Notes under the pieces: model-generated
Seen by the model: the letters and a program-made list of their open reading frames with translations, nothing else
Database searches by the model: none
Told to the model about the DNA's origin: nothing
Shown: piece after piece, positions 53,757 through 62,990 of the stretch
Layout: every line of letters begins with the position of its first letter
Numbering within the stretch: the stretch's first letter is position 1
Translations under genes and position numbers: made by a program
From: Corallococcus silvisoli
Lineage (GTDB): Bacteria; Myxococcota; Myxococcia; Myxococcales; Myxococcaceae
NCBI RefSeq assembly: GCF_009909145.1
Contig: NZ_JAAAPJ010000007.1
Location: forward strand, 62,001 to 126,000
Length of the DNA: 64,000 nt
Direction of reading: 5' to 3'

Positions 53757-55223
53757 ATGCGCATAGAACAAGACGTGTCCGTTTCCTCCACCGCGACCGA
53801 CTCCGCCGGGACGACTTCCGGAGCCACCTCCTCCCGAGGCTCCCGGCTGGCATCCATCGCGGTGGCCAGCGCGCTGTTCATGGAGTTCCTGGACTCCACG
53901 GCGTTGTCCACCGCGCTGCCCACGCTGTCGGTGGCGTTCGGGACGGACCCCGTCCACCTCAAGCTCGCGCTGACGTCGTACATCCTGGCCCTGGCGGTGC
54001 TGGCGCCCGCGAGCGGGTGGATCGCCGACCGCTTCGGCCCTCGCCGCGTCTTCATGACCGCGATGGTCGTGTTCCTCGTGGGCTCCATGCTGTGCGGCTT
54101 CTCCCGGTCGCTCGCGCAGCTCGTGGTCTTCCGCACCCTGCAGGGCCTGGGCGGCGCGCTGATGACGCCCGTGGGCCGGCTCATCGTCGTCAACTCGGCG
54201 CCGCGCGAGAAGCTGGTGTCCGCGATGAGCTGGTTCACCATGCCCGCGCTGGTGGGGCCGCTGCTGGGGCCGCCGCTCGCGGGCTTCATCCTGGGCGTCG
54301 CGGACTGGCCGTGGATCTTCTTCATCAACGTGCCGGTGGGCGTGCTGGGCATGTGGGCCGTGGCGCGCTTCGTGCCCCCGCTGCACCAGCCAGACCCCGG
54401 CCCGTTCGACACGAAGGGCTTCGCCCTGGCCGTCGTCGCCATCACGGCGCTGATGGGCACGGCGGAGACGGTGGGCATCGGGCTCGTTCCGGGGGGCGTG
54501 CAGGCCGGCATCGCGCTGGTGGCGGTGGGGGCGCTCGTCGCCTACGTGCGCCACGCGCTGCGCACGCCGCGCCCCGTGCTCGACGTGCGCCTGCTCCGGG
54601 TGCCCACCTTCCGCGCCAGCATGGTGGGCGGCGCGCTGGTGCGCATTGGCCTGGGCGCCACGCCCTTCCTCCTGCCGCTGCTCTTCCAGGTGGGCCTGGG
54701 CTGGGGACCGCTGGAGGCGGGGCTCGTCACCATCGGGACGGGGTTGGGGGCCTTCGCGTGCAAGCCGGTGGCGCCCGCGCTCATCCGGCGCGTGGGCTTC
54801 CGCCAGACGCTCATCGCGTCCAACCTGCTCACCGCCGCGCTGACGGCCGTGCCGGCCTTCTTCCGCGCGGGCACGCCCATCCCGCTCATCATCGGCATGC
54901 TCGTGAGCAGCGGCTTCATGCGCTCGCTGCAGTTCACCGCCACCAACACGGTGGCGTACGCGGACATCCCCCGGGAGACGGTGAGCAACGCCTCCACGAT
55001 GGCGGTGGTGACGCAGCAGATGGCGCTGAGCGTGGGCATCAGCTTCGGCGGCCTGATGCTGCACGTGGCGCGCGGCGGCGGTGACGTGCGCCTCACGCCG
55101 GACCGCTTCCTGCTGCCGTTCATCGCCATTGGCGTCGTGTCGTCGCTGGCCGGGCCCCTCTTCCGCCGGCTCCCGCCCGACGCGGGCGCGCACATTGGCG
55201 GCAGGACCGTGGCGCGCGGCTGA
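53757..55223 (+). CDS. MFS drug:H+ antiporter, DHA2 (14-TM) type
   Basis: The 488-residue transporter has the major-facilitator motif A (GWIADRFGPRRVF), the antiporter motif C region (MPALVGPLLGPPLAGFI) and about fourteen hydrophobic segments, as in the EmrB/QacA subfamily. The N-terminal 30 residues are a Ser/Thr-rich cytoplasmic extension. Such pumps export drugs, dyes or secondary metabolites by proton antiport. There is no adaptor gene next to it. A palindrome right before the start suggests repressor control. Confidence 0.95.
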   Translation: MRIEQDVSVSSTATDSAGTTSGATSSRGSRLASIAVASALFMEFLDSTALSTALPTLSVAFGTDPVHLKLALTSYILALAVLAPASGWIADRFGPRRVFMTAMVVFLVGSMLCGFSRSLAQLVVFRTLQGLGGALMTPVGRLIVVNSAPREKLVSAMSWFTMPALVGPLLGPPLAGFILGVADWPWIFFINVPVGVLGMWAVARFVPPLHQPDPGPFDTKGFALAVVAITALMGTAETVGIGLVPGGVQAGIALVAVGALVAYVRHALRTPRPVLDVRLLRVPTFRASMVGGALVRIGLGATPFLLPLLFQVGLGWGPLEAGLVTIGTGLGAFACKPVAPALIRRVGFRQTLIASNLLTAALTAVPAFFRAGTPIPLIIGMLVSSGFMRSLQFTATNTVAYADIPRETVSNASTMAVVTQQMALSVGISFGGLMLHVARGGGDVRLTPDRFLLPFIAIGVVSSLAGPLFRRLPPDAGAHIGGRTVARG

Positions 55224-55376
55224 GGCCGCGTCCGTCGTCCGCGAGGGGGGCGTGGGGCCGCCGCCGGCGCACCCGGGTCCTGCCCGGCTCGCGGGGGCAG
55301 GGTTCCCCAGGGCTTGCGTCACGCGGTGGACATGGGCGGGTCCCCGGGACGCATCCCGAGGGGCACCGCCCGTGAG

Positions 55377-55402
55377 CGCGTCTCCCGGTGAGGGGAGACG
55401 CG
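55377..55402. terminator. Perfect 10-bp hairpin between MFS and infC
   Basis: CGCGTCTCCC at 55377-55386 pairs with GGGAGACGCG at 55393-55402 around a 6-nt loop. It lies 16 bases past the infC stop on the minus strand and 153 bases past the MFS stop, so it probably terminates infC and may serve both genes. Confidence 0.7.
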
Positions 55403-55418
55403 AGCGCCGTCCAAACGG

Positions 55419-56168
<750 letters not shown>

Positions 56169-56307
56169 GTGAACATCCTCCAAAAAGGGTTTACGGACCC
56201 ACCACCCGTGAAGATGTGGTGCGCCGTTCGATGTGGCAGGCCCCTACGGCGGAGACGGCAGGCAGGCAGGCCTTCCGCCCCTCGGGGCAGGGAGACGTGC
56301 AACGGAC

Positions 56308-56336
56308 TCTATCCGGTTCACGTCCCCCGGGGGCAA
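56308..56336 (-). promoter_or_regulatory. Possible sigma-70-type promoter of infC
   Basis: On the minus strand TTGCCC (56336-56331), a 17-bp spacer and GATAGA (56313-56308) resemble -35 and -10 boxes. They lie about 140 bp upstream of the infC ribosome-binding site, leaving a GC-rich leader with a small CCCC/GGGG stem. The match is modest. Confidence 0.3.
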
Positions 56337-56379
56337 GGTAACGCGGGGCACCCCCCATTCCCATGACCCCCTGTTGCCT

Positions 56380-57624
56380 ATGATGCGCCCCATGGCGAAA
56401 CGGTCCACCACGTCCGCCCGGGACCCGACAGGATGCCGACCCCCGAGGGGGGTTGCGCTCGCCGCCCTCCTCCTGCCCGCCTGCCTGCCCTCCGCCAGCC
56501 CGGCGGACGCCACCCCACCGGGGGGCTCCCGGGCATGGGGCATCGTCCAGGGGACGGACGCGCCCGGGGACGCGGCGGCCGTGGCGCTGGTGGCCCGCCG
56601 TGCGCGCTGCGGGGGAGAGGCCCCGGTGCTCCTGTGCTCCGGGGCCCTCATCGCCCCGGACGTGGTGCTGACGGCGGCGCACTGCCTGGCGGCCTTCGGG
56701 GAGGCGGGCCCCTATGAGGTCTTCCTGGGGCCCACCCTGCTCCCGGTGCCAGGGCCCGGAGGGCGGTTCGTGCGCGTCACCCGCGCGCGGGCCCACCCCG
56801 GCTACGTCCCGGCCACGCACGCCTGGGACGCGGCCCTCCTGCGGCTGGCGGTGCCGGTGACGGACGTCGCGCCCTTCCGTTTGCCCGGCGGAGGCGACGC
56901 CCCGGTGGCCCCGGGCGACACCGTGCGGGCGGTGGGCTACGGGGACACGAAGGACGCCAACCGCTCCTCGGGGCAGCGGCGCCAGGGGCACCTCCAGGTG
57001 ACGGCCGTGACGGGCAACGCCTTCCAGGCCGGCCCCGCCCCGGCCATGAGCTGCGTGGGCGACAGCGGGGGCCCGGTGCTGGGGGGCCCTGCGGGGAACG
57101 AACGGCTGTGGGGCCTGACCGTGAGCGGGGACGTGGCCTGTCATGCGGAGGCGGTCCAGATCCGGGTGGATGCCCTGGCGGACTTCCTGGGCCCCTTCCT
57201 GGAAGAAACGCCGGCGCCCGCTCCCGCCGCGCCCCTGCCCCTGGACGCCCTCTGTCAGGAGGACTGCGTCGACGACGCGGACTGCCCCGCGGGCCTGCTC
57301 TGCGTCGCCGCCGGGGAGGACCCCGCCCGGTGCCTCCTGCCCTCGCTCCAGGCGGGGACCTTCGGGGCGGCGTGCACGGAGGACGCCGCGTGCGGTGCCC
57401 AGGGGGTGTGCGCCCGGCTGGAGGTGGAGGGCGACGACGCCTGCCGCTGCTTCACCCCCTGCGAGCCGACAGTGGACCCGTCAACACCTGGGGACCCGAA
57501 CCCCGGCGGAAGAGGCGGGTGCGCCAGCAGCCCGGGCGCCCTGGGCGCTACACTCGCTGCCCTGCTGGGGCTTCTCTTGCGACAGCCCCAGCGGAGGATT
57601 CCAGGACGTCGGTTCAGCTCATGA
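56380..57624 (+). CDS. Trypsin-like serine protease with MYXO-CTERM-like sorting tail
   Basis: This 414-residue S1-family protease has the catalytic triad His101 (TAAHC), Asp150 (HAWDAALLRL) and Ser229 (CVGDSGGPV). An N-terminal signal ending LLPAC, then a cysteine-rich region (residues 290-365; DALCQEDCVDDADCPAG, CTEDAACGAQGVC), follow the pattern of exported Myxobacterial proteases. The C-terminus reads GGCASSPG, a hydrophobic helix ALGATLAALLGLLL, then RQPQRR. That is the MYXO-CTERM design: an invariant Cys, a membrane span and an Arg cluster, processed by myxosortase for display on the cell surface. The start may also be the Met at 56392; neither has a good ribosome-binding site. Confidence 0.9.
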   Translation: MMRPMAKRSTTSARDPTGCRPPRGVALAALLLPACLPSASPADATPPGGSRAWGIVQGTDAPGDAAAVALVARRARCGGEAPVLLCSGALIAPDVVLTAAHCLAAFGEAGPYEVFLGPTLLPVPGPGGRFVRVTRARAHPGYVPATHAWDAALLRLAVPVTDVAPFRLPGGGDAPVAPGDTVRAVGYGDTKDANRSSGQRRQGHLQVTAVTGNAFQAGPAPAMSCVGDSGGPVLGGPAGNERLWGLTVSGDVACHAEAVQIRVDALADFLGPFLEETPAPAPAAPLPLDALCQEDCVDDADCPAGLLCVAAGEDPARCLLPSLQAGTFGAACTEDAACGAQGVCARLEVEGDDACRCFTPCEPTVDPSTPGDPNPGGRGGCASSPGALGATLAALLGLLLRQPQRRIPGRRFSS

Positions 57625-57637
57625 CTCCGGGTGAAAG

Positions 57638-57663
57638 CGCCTACAAAACCGCAAATGTAGGCG
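57638..57663. terminator. Perfect 8-bp inverted repeat between protease and LysM genes
   Basis: CGCCTACA at 57638-57645 and TGTAGGCG at 57656-57663 flank a 10-nt A-rich loop. It begins 13 bases after the protease stop and lies 66 bases before the LysM start. It can be a terminator for the former or an operator for the latter. Confidence 0.5.
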
Positions 57664-57729
57664 AAACTCCGTGAACCTTCTTCCGAGAATCTGGCATCCA
57701 CGTTTTCTGCAATCGCGAGGGTTCTCCAG

Positions 57730-58335
57730 ATGAGCGACTACCGGATCAAGTCGGGTGACACGCTGAGCGGGCTCGCGAAGCGCTTCAACACGGATGTGGA
57801 TTCGCTGATGAAGGCGAACCCCAACATCACCAACAAGGACCTCATCTACGCGGACGCGAACCTCAACATCCCGGGCAGCAAGGATGAGTTCCAGGCGCAG
57901 GGCGTCCGCAACGGCCCGAACCTGACGGGCGGCGCGGACCCGGCGCAGGGCGCGCAGTCCGTGGGCGACGTGCCCCCGGGCCAGGTCGGTGATTGGATCA
58001 AGCAGGCCATGGACATCCTCAAGGCCAACGGCGTCCCCACGGACAAGATGAACGCGCAGGACATCGCGAAGATCATCGAGCACGAGTCCAGCGGCAACCC
58101 GAACGCCATCAACCTCTGGGACTCCAACGCGCAGCAGGGCACGCCCTCCATCGGCCTGATGCAGACCATCCAGCCGACGTTCGATTCGTACAAGCTCCCC
58201 GGCCACGACAACATCCGCAACCCGGTGGACAACATCATCGCCGGCGTCCGCTACTCCATCGAGCGCTACGGCTCCACGTCCAACGTCCCCGGCATCCAGG
58301 GCCTGAACAACGGCAGCGGCTACGTCGGTTACTGA
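57730..58335 (+). CDS. LysM/lytic-transglycosylase-like protein without signal peptide
   Basis: The 201-residue product combines an N-terminal LysM peptidoglycan-binding domain (residues 4-48, YRIKSGDTLSGLAKRF) with a transglycosylase-type domain (90-180). The catalytic glutamate should be Glu119 in EHESSGNPNAIN, followed by GLMQTIQPTF as in SLT/goose-type lysozymes. It should cut the glycan strands of the cell wall. No Sec or lipoprotein signal is present, so export must be non-classical (for example through a holin, type VI-like or outer-membrane-vesicle route) or the enzyme is released by lysis. It is flanked by unrelated genes. Confidence 0.88.
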   Translation: MSDYRIKSGDTLSGLAKRFNTDVDSLMKANPNITNKDLIYADANLNIPGSKDEFQAQGVRNGPNLTGGADPAQGAQSVGDVPPGQVGDWIKQAMDILKANGVPTDKMNAQDIAKIIEHESSGNPNAINLWDSNAQQGTPSIGLMQTIQPTFDSYKLPGHDNIRNPVDNIIAGVRYSIERYGSTSNVPGIQGLNNGSGYVGY

Positions 58336-58462
58336 CCGGCGCTCTCGCACCACCCCCCCAGCAGTACCGCGCCCCGCGGTGGAAGACGGCCCTTCGCAGG
58401 AAGGGGTTTCCGTCCGCCACGCGGGGCGTCGTCGTTTCCTGGGGCCGCGGGCCGCGGCGTCT

Positions 58463-58759
58463 TCAGCCTCCGTGCAGCCGGGAGCGGTCGCGTGGGCCAC
58501 CCGCGCGCTTGATATGGATTTGGCTGGGAGCCTTCTTGCGCCCCCGCAGTCCCGTGCCCCGGTTGTTGCGCTTGGGGCCGTGGTCGCTGGCGGCGGGGCC
58601 CAGCGTCACGCGCTTCAGTTCCTTCTGTCGCAAGAGCGCCGCTGCGTCGTCGTGGGGCAGCGTCTTGCGCCCATGGCTGGCCTGCACACTGGCCTGCGCC
58701 GCATGGGCATCCACGCGTCGCTTGTTCTTGATCCCTGCCATTCGGGTCCGCACGGACAT
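58463..58759 (-). CDS. Hypothetical small basic protein
   Basis: This 98-residue protein is strongly basic (many Lys, Arg and His; RKTLPHDD, NNRGTGLRGRKKAPSQIHIKR) with no signal peptide, so it may bind nucleic acid or the ribosome. I recognise no family. AGGAGG with six-base spacing supports the ATG at 58759. The zinc-ribbon gene upstream is on the same strand, 148 bp away. Confidence 0.75.
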   Translation of the reverse strand: MSVRTRMAGIKNKRRVDAHAAQASVQASHGRKTLPHDDAAALLRQKELKRVTLGPAASDHGPKRNNRGTGLRGRKKAPSQIHIKRAGGPRDRSRLHGG

Positions 58760-58907
58760 GGAGGTCCTCCTTGAGGAAGAGGTAGGAACCCCAGGGGGGC
58801 GGTGCCATCCCTGGCGACGGGCGGGACAGGGGCCGCTCCGGGTGCATGCGGGACGCGAGCGCTCGGTGGCGAGGACGGCGCTCCTCCCCCCGGAGCGCAC
58901 GGTCGCT

Positions 58908-59426
58908 TCAGGTGAGGTCTTCGTTATCGCGGCGGGCGCGCTTCTTCGCCTTGGGCTTGCCGGACTTGCCCGCCGGCCGGGCCTTCTGCGGGCTCATGGC
59001 CTCCAGCGGGAACAGCCAGCCGTCCTCGGGGCGGGGCGCGGCGGCGCTCACCGGCTCCACGTGCTGCCCGCGGCAGCCGCGGCACCAGGACTGCGGGCGG
59101 CGCTGGCCCTGGCTCATGATGCGGAAGCCGAAGTCCTGCGCCGTGGGCCCCACGTGGCCGCAGCGCGGGCAGCGCGTCATCGACGTGGTGCCCGTCTCCT
59201 TCGCCTTCTCGCGGCCGTGCTCCACCACCAGCGCCAGCGCGGCGGCGAACCCCAGCTTCCGCTCCGTGGCGACATGGAACTGGCGTGCGCGCTTGCGGTT
59301 GCCCCGGCCCAGCACGGGCAGGAGGTCCAGGCCTCCCAGCAGGTTGCGCTGCTCCAGGACTCGCGACGGAGACGATGGCGGGGTCGAGTGGCTCACGCGA
59401 TCATTCATACGAGAGGGGTCTGACAT
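58908..59426 (-). CDS. Hypothetical protein with zinc-ribbon motif
   Basis: The 172-residue product has one CPRCGH and one CRGCRGQ motif, about 30 residues apart (around residues 85-120), forming a likely four-cysteine zinc ribbon. A helical region precedes it (KLGFAAALALVVEHGREKAKE), and the C-terminal tail is very basic. Such proteins often bind DNA or RNA. I do not recognise the family. The start may instead be the Met at 59408. Confidence 0.78.
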   Translation of the reverse strand: MSDPSRMNDRVSHSTPPSSPSRVLEQRNLLGGLDLLPVLGRGNRKRARQFHVATERKLGFAAALALVVEHGREKAKETGTTSMTRCPRCGHVGPTAQDFGFRIMSQGQRRPQSWCRGCRGQHVEPVSAAAPRPEDGWLFPLEAMSPQKARPAGKSGKPKAKKRARRDNEDLT

Positions 59427-59641
59427 GGCCGGTTCACGCGCCGGGTCGCCAGGTCGCCCTCCCTTCGCAGGTCTGGACACATGTTCAGTAACTCCGGGCG
59501 CTTAGGAGCGATTCCCCGGGGTTCCCGGGCGGAGGTGGGGCGCCGGGGGCCGGGGCCCGCCTGCCCGCCGGCCGCGGTCCGGCTGCCCGGTGCGCACCTT
59601 GAGGTTGCTCCCGTCCCCCTTTCCCCCAAGAGGTGCCTCCC

Positions 59642-60100
59642 ATGGCCCAGGCCCACGAGAACGAAACCGACAAGCAGGACCGGCACGAGCGGCGGCACGA
59701 GGCCCACGTGCGCGCCACCTACGCGGCGTTCATCCGCCACCTGTGCGAGCTGAGCGCGCTGCCCCCCGCCCTGGCGGAGTGCGCCGCCGTGTCCGTGCTG
59801 GGCGCGCTGGAGCGCCGCCTCATGCCGGACGGGGCGCGCAACCTGGAGTCGCAGCTGCCGCGCCTGCTGGTGGCCTTCCTGCCTCCCGCGGAGGAGCGTC
59901 CCCCGCGCACCCGGCGCTTCGGCCGCGAGGCGCTGGTGGAGTCGGTGGCGGAGGATCTCCAGATGCCGGTGGAGCGTGCGGAGCTGGTGGTGCGCTCGGT
60001 GCTGCGCGCGTTCCAGGACCAGATTTCAGAGGGCGAGGCCGACAAGGTGGCCAGCAACCTCCCGGCGGACCTGCAGGCCCTCTGGCGCCTCACGCAGTAG
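59642..60100 (+). CDS. DUF2267-family protein
   Basis: The 152-residue helical product matches DUF2267 proteins: a charged N-terminal helix, ALERRLMPDGARNLESQLP near residue 60, and a second repeat ending FQDQISEGEADKVASNLPADLQALW, which is the family's duplicated hallmark. The function is unknown, although members are often stress-linked. GAGG lies about nine bases upstream of the ATG. It is convergent with the HAD nucleotidase 19 bp away. Confidence 0.88.
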   Translation: MAQAHENETDKQDRHERRHEAHVRATYAAFIRHLCELSALPPALAECAAVSVLGALERRLMPDGARNLESQLPRLLVAFLPPAEERPPRTRRFGREALVESVAEDLQMPVERAELVVRSVLRAFQDQISEGEADKVASNLPADLQALWRLTQ

Positions 60101-60119
60101 GCGCCAGAGGGGAGGCCCG

Positions 60120-61613
60120 CTACTCCTGGGGGCCGGCGCCCGCGCCGTCGCCGGTGGTGAACACCGGGGTGCCGCCCGGGAGGCTGGGGTCGTGCGGGAG
60201 GCTGCCGCGCGGGCTGCGCAGGTAGACGAACGGGGTCGCGAAGAGGAAGTTGCTCACGCGCGACGTGTAGATGTCCGCGTAGCGCTCCACCTGCCGCGCC
60301 AGGTGGCTCTTGTCGTTGCCGGCGCGGGTGAGCAGGCCCCAGTGCGGGTTGGACAGCTCGCTGGCGGCCCGCGCCATGGGGCCCAGCTCCGCGTCCAGCG
60401 CCTCCTGCGCGGCGCGCAGCTCGGTGAGGCGCGTCACCAGCTCGCCCTCCGTGGCGTCGGTGCGCGGGCCGTACTGGTGGCGGCGGCGCTGCAGCTCCAG
60501 GCGGACCTGGCAGCTCTCCGCCTCCAGCTGCTCTTTCTTGAGCATGCGCTCTCCGATGCGCACCTCGGTGGCGCGGAAGGCGGCGATGGCGCGCACCTCG
60601 TCCTCCAGCTCGCGCAGGATGAGCGCGGTGCGCCAGCGCAGCACGTTCTTGGAGACGTGGACGTCGCCGAACATGTGGTCGCCCACGTAGAGGATTTCAT
60701 CGCCGGACAGGCCCAGGTGGCGCTCCAGCTCCAGCGCGCTGCCGCCGAAGTAGGGCGTGTTCTTGTCGAGCGGTCCGGAGTGCGGACGCAGCAGCGCCTC
60801 GCCATTGGCCTCCACGACCTCGAAGAGGGTGGAGCGGGTGGTGAAGAACTCCGGCTTGCGCGCGCTGACGATGACGACGTCGAAGAGCTGGCGCCAGGTC
60901 ATGCCGTCGGGCAGGTGCCGGTCGAAGGCGAAGTGCATCATGGGCTCGGTGTAGGCCCACTCGCTGTTGGTGATGAGCAGCAGCTTCTTGCCGGCGTTCT
61001 TCTGGTCCAGCAGCGCGAGCGGCGTCTCCGGGTCGTCCAGCACGTAGCGCTCGGGGTCCGCGATGATCTCCGCCTTGAGGCGCCCCTGCATGTGCGTGGC
61101 GTCCAGGTTCTTGCGGACGTGCTCATAGAGGTCCGCGTAGCCCATGGGGCCCGGGAGCTGGCCCGCGTCCAGGCGGTCCACGAGCTGCGCGTAGATGCAG
61201 GCCTCGGAGAGGGAGAAGAGCGTGTTGAGGAACACCCAGCGGCGGTCCGCCAGGTCGATGACGGTGCGGTTGTAGGCGTCGCGCTGCGCGTCGAAGCCCA
61301 TGGCCTTGCTGCCGTGGAGCGCCTTCTTCACGAAGCCGAAGCGGTTGGCCTTGAGCAGGTTGCCCTTGGCGGTGTCGATGATGAGGCCGCGGATGGCGAG
61401 CATCGGGTCGAACGTCAGGTCGGCCACGGGCCAGCCCTGCTCCACCAGACGGTCGCGAATGTATTCGTAGGCGCGGCGTTCCCACGCCTCCACGCGGTAG
61501 TGGATGAGCGTGTAGTCCATGTCGTAGCCCACGGCCTTGATGGCGCGCATGTTGAGGGTGCGGTTGCAGAACAGGCCGCGCTCGGGCGGAGGACCGAAGA
61601 GGTGAGGACTCAT
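60120..61613 (-). CDS. HAD-IG family 5'-nucleotidase
   Basis: This 497-residue enzyme belongs to the HAD superfamily's cytosolic purine 5'-nucleotidase-like group. The nucleophile motif is YDMDYTLIHY near residue 30, motif II is in LLLITNSEW near 215, the catalytic Lys is in SARKPEFF and the metal-binding motif is ILYVGDHMFGDV near 310. A helical cap and a C-terminal extension complete it. It should dephosphorylate nucleoside monophosphates. The ATG at 61613 is preferred over an upstream TTG. Confidence 0.93.
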   Translation of the reverse strand: MSPHLFGPPPERGLFCNRTLNMRAIKAVGYDMDYTLIHYRVEAWERRAYEYIRDRLVEQGWPVADLTFDPMLAIRGLIIDTAKGNLLKANRFGFVKKALHGSKAMGFDAQRDAYNRTVIDLADRRWVFLNTLFSLSEACIYAQLVDRLDAGQLPGPMGYADLYEHVRKNLDATHMQGRLKAEIIADPERYVLDDPETPLALLDQKNAGKKLLLITNSEWAYTEPMMHFAFDRHLPDGMTWRQLFDVVIVSARKPEFFTTRSTLFEVVEANGEALLRPHSGPLDKNTPYFGGSALELERHLGLSGDEILYVGDHMFGDVHVSKNVLRWRTALILRELEDEVRAIAAFRATEVRIGERMLKKEQLEAESCQVRLELQRRRHQYGPRTDATEGELVTRLTELRAAQEALDAELGPMARAASELSNPHWGLLTRAGNDKSHLARQVERYADIYTSRVSNFLFATPFVYLRSPRGSLPHDPSLPGGTPVFTTGDGAGAGPQE

Positions 61614-61773
61614 GGGAGCAAGGCTTGCCAAGGCCGGAGGTCAATGTCGAGCGGCCCGTGCACCCGCGTCGTTTCATGGTCGGGCGCGGGTCATCCGGGT
61701 GTCGGAAAGATGGGATATGGATGACGCGCGCGACGCGAAACGCCGGAAGCGCGCGGGACCGAGGGGCAGGCGC

Positions 61774-62418
61774 ATGTCGGGAATGACGCGGCGGTGGAGC
61801 TGGGCCATGGCGGTGGCGGCGCTGTGGGTGTCGGGCGTGGCGGGGGCGGAGGAATGGGAGACGGTGGCCACGACGCCGTTCGTGGTGAAGGTGCGTCCCC
61901 GGCCCGGGACCAAGGCGAAGGACGTGTGGGCGGAAGGCGAGCTGAAGGCCAGCGCCGCGCAGGTGCAGGCGGCGCTGGAGGACGCGGAGTCCTACCGGCT
62001 GTGGATGCCCTACGTGAAGGAGTCGCGGGTGGTGCGGCCGACGGACGACGGCGGGCGGCTCACGTACACGCGCCTGGACCTGCCGGTGGTGTCCTCGCGC
62101 GACTACATCTCACGGGTGGTCACGGAGTCGAAGGTCGCGCCGGATGGCACGGGCGTCTACCAGCAGCGCTGGCAGGCGGAGCCGGACGCGTTCCCGGCGC
62201 GGCGCGACGTGGTGCGCCTGCGGTTGAACGAGGGCAGCTGGAAGGTGGAGCCGAAGGGCGAGGGCGCCTCCTGGGCGGTCTACCGGTTCACGGTGGATCC
62301 CGCGGGGTCCATCCCGGGGTTCCTGGCCAACGTGGGGCAGAAGGACGCGGTGGTGGAGACGCTGCGCGCGGTGGAGAAGCGGGCGAAGTCGCTGTCCGTG
62401 GAGTCCGCCGCGAAGTAG
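61774..62418 (+). CDS. Secreted START/SRPBCC-domain protein
   Basis: The 214-residue product has a Sec signal peptide (cleavage near SGVAGAEEW) and a START-like hydrophobic-ligand-binding domain. The strands and helix are EGELKASAAQVQAALEDAESYRLWMPYVKES, TYTRLDLPVVSSRDYI and AVYRFTVDPAGSIPGFLANVGQKDAVVETL, as in lipid-binding START proteins. The ligand is probably a lipid or other hydrophobic molecule in the periplasm. GAGGGG lies upstream of the ATG at 61774. Confidence 0.9.
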   Translation: MSGMTRRWSWAMAVAALWVSGVAGAEEWETVATTPFVVKVRPRPGTKAKDVWAEGELKASAAQVQAALEDAESYRLWMPYVKESRVVRPTDDGGRLTYTRLDLPVVSSRDYISRVVTESKVAPDGTGVYQQRWQAEPDAFPARRDVVRLRLNEGSWKVEPKGEGASWAVYRFTVDPAGSIPGFLANVGQKDAVVETLRAVEKRAKSLSVESAAK

Positions 62419-62480
62419 GGGCCGGAGGCCTTCAGGCGGGCCTCCCGTGCCGCTCCACTCCGTGAGCGCGCGGCGGCGGC

Positions 62481-62975
62481 TCAAAGCGGCGGAAACCGCA
62501 CCCGGGTGAGCACCAGGATGCGTTGGCCCTCCGCGTCCTGCAGCTCCAGGGTGTAGACGCCATGGGCGTCTCGGAACTCCGCTTCCGCTTCCACCACGAC
62601 GCGTGTGTCGGGCTCCGTGGGCGTCGGCGCCAGCTGAAGGACGCCGAGGACCTTCAGCTCGGACCGCGGGCTCGAGGCGCGGAGGGTGGCACGGACCATC
62701 CTGCTCGCGGGCAACACCGCCTCGGGAAGTTGGATGAGCAGGGCGACCCGGCTCTTGCCGCGGAAGCTCCACGCCGCCAGGGACTCCGCGGCGTGCCCGG
62801 GAAGGCCTGGGAGATGGAGGCGCAGCCCCACGAGCCCGCGTTGATCCAACACCCCGTTGGCCAGCAGTGCGGTCAGCTCCGCGGGAGTGTCACACGTGAG
62901 GCGTGGCTGCGCCGCGGAGGCCTCGGGAGTCCCGTCGCCCGTGAGCGCGAGGAGCGGGAGAAGGAAAAGGAGCAC
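62481..62975 (-). CDS. Hypothetical secreted protein
   Basis: The 164-residue product has a signal peptide (LLFLLPLLALTG) and a beta-rich mature part (GLRLHLPGLPGHAAESLAAWSF, RVALLIQLPEAVLP, VYTLELQDAEGQRILVLTRV) with one cysteine. I recognise no family. The start is a GTG at 62975 with GGGGAAGCGA upstream. It lies 15 bp downstream of the Ser/Thr kinase gene and is probably co-transcribed with it. Confidence 0.75.
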   Translation of the reverse strand: MLLFLLPLLALTGDGTPEASAAQPRLTCDTPAELTALLANGVLDQRGLVGLRLHLPGLPGHAAESLAAWSFRGKSRVALLIQLPEAVLPASRMVRATLRASSPRSELKVLGVLQLAPTPTEPDTRVVVEAEAEFRDAHGVYTLELQDAEGQRILVLTRVRFPPL

Positions 62976-62990
62976 TCGCTTCCCCTTGAA

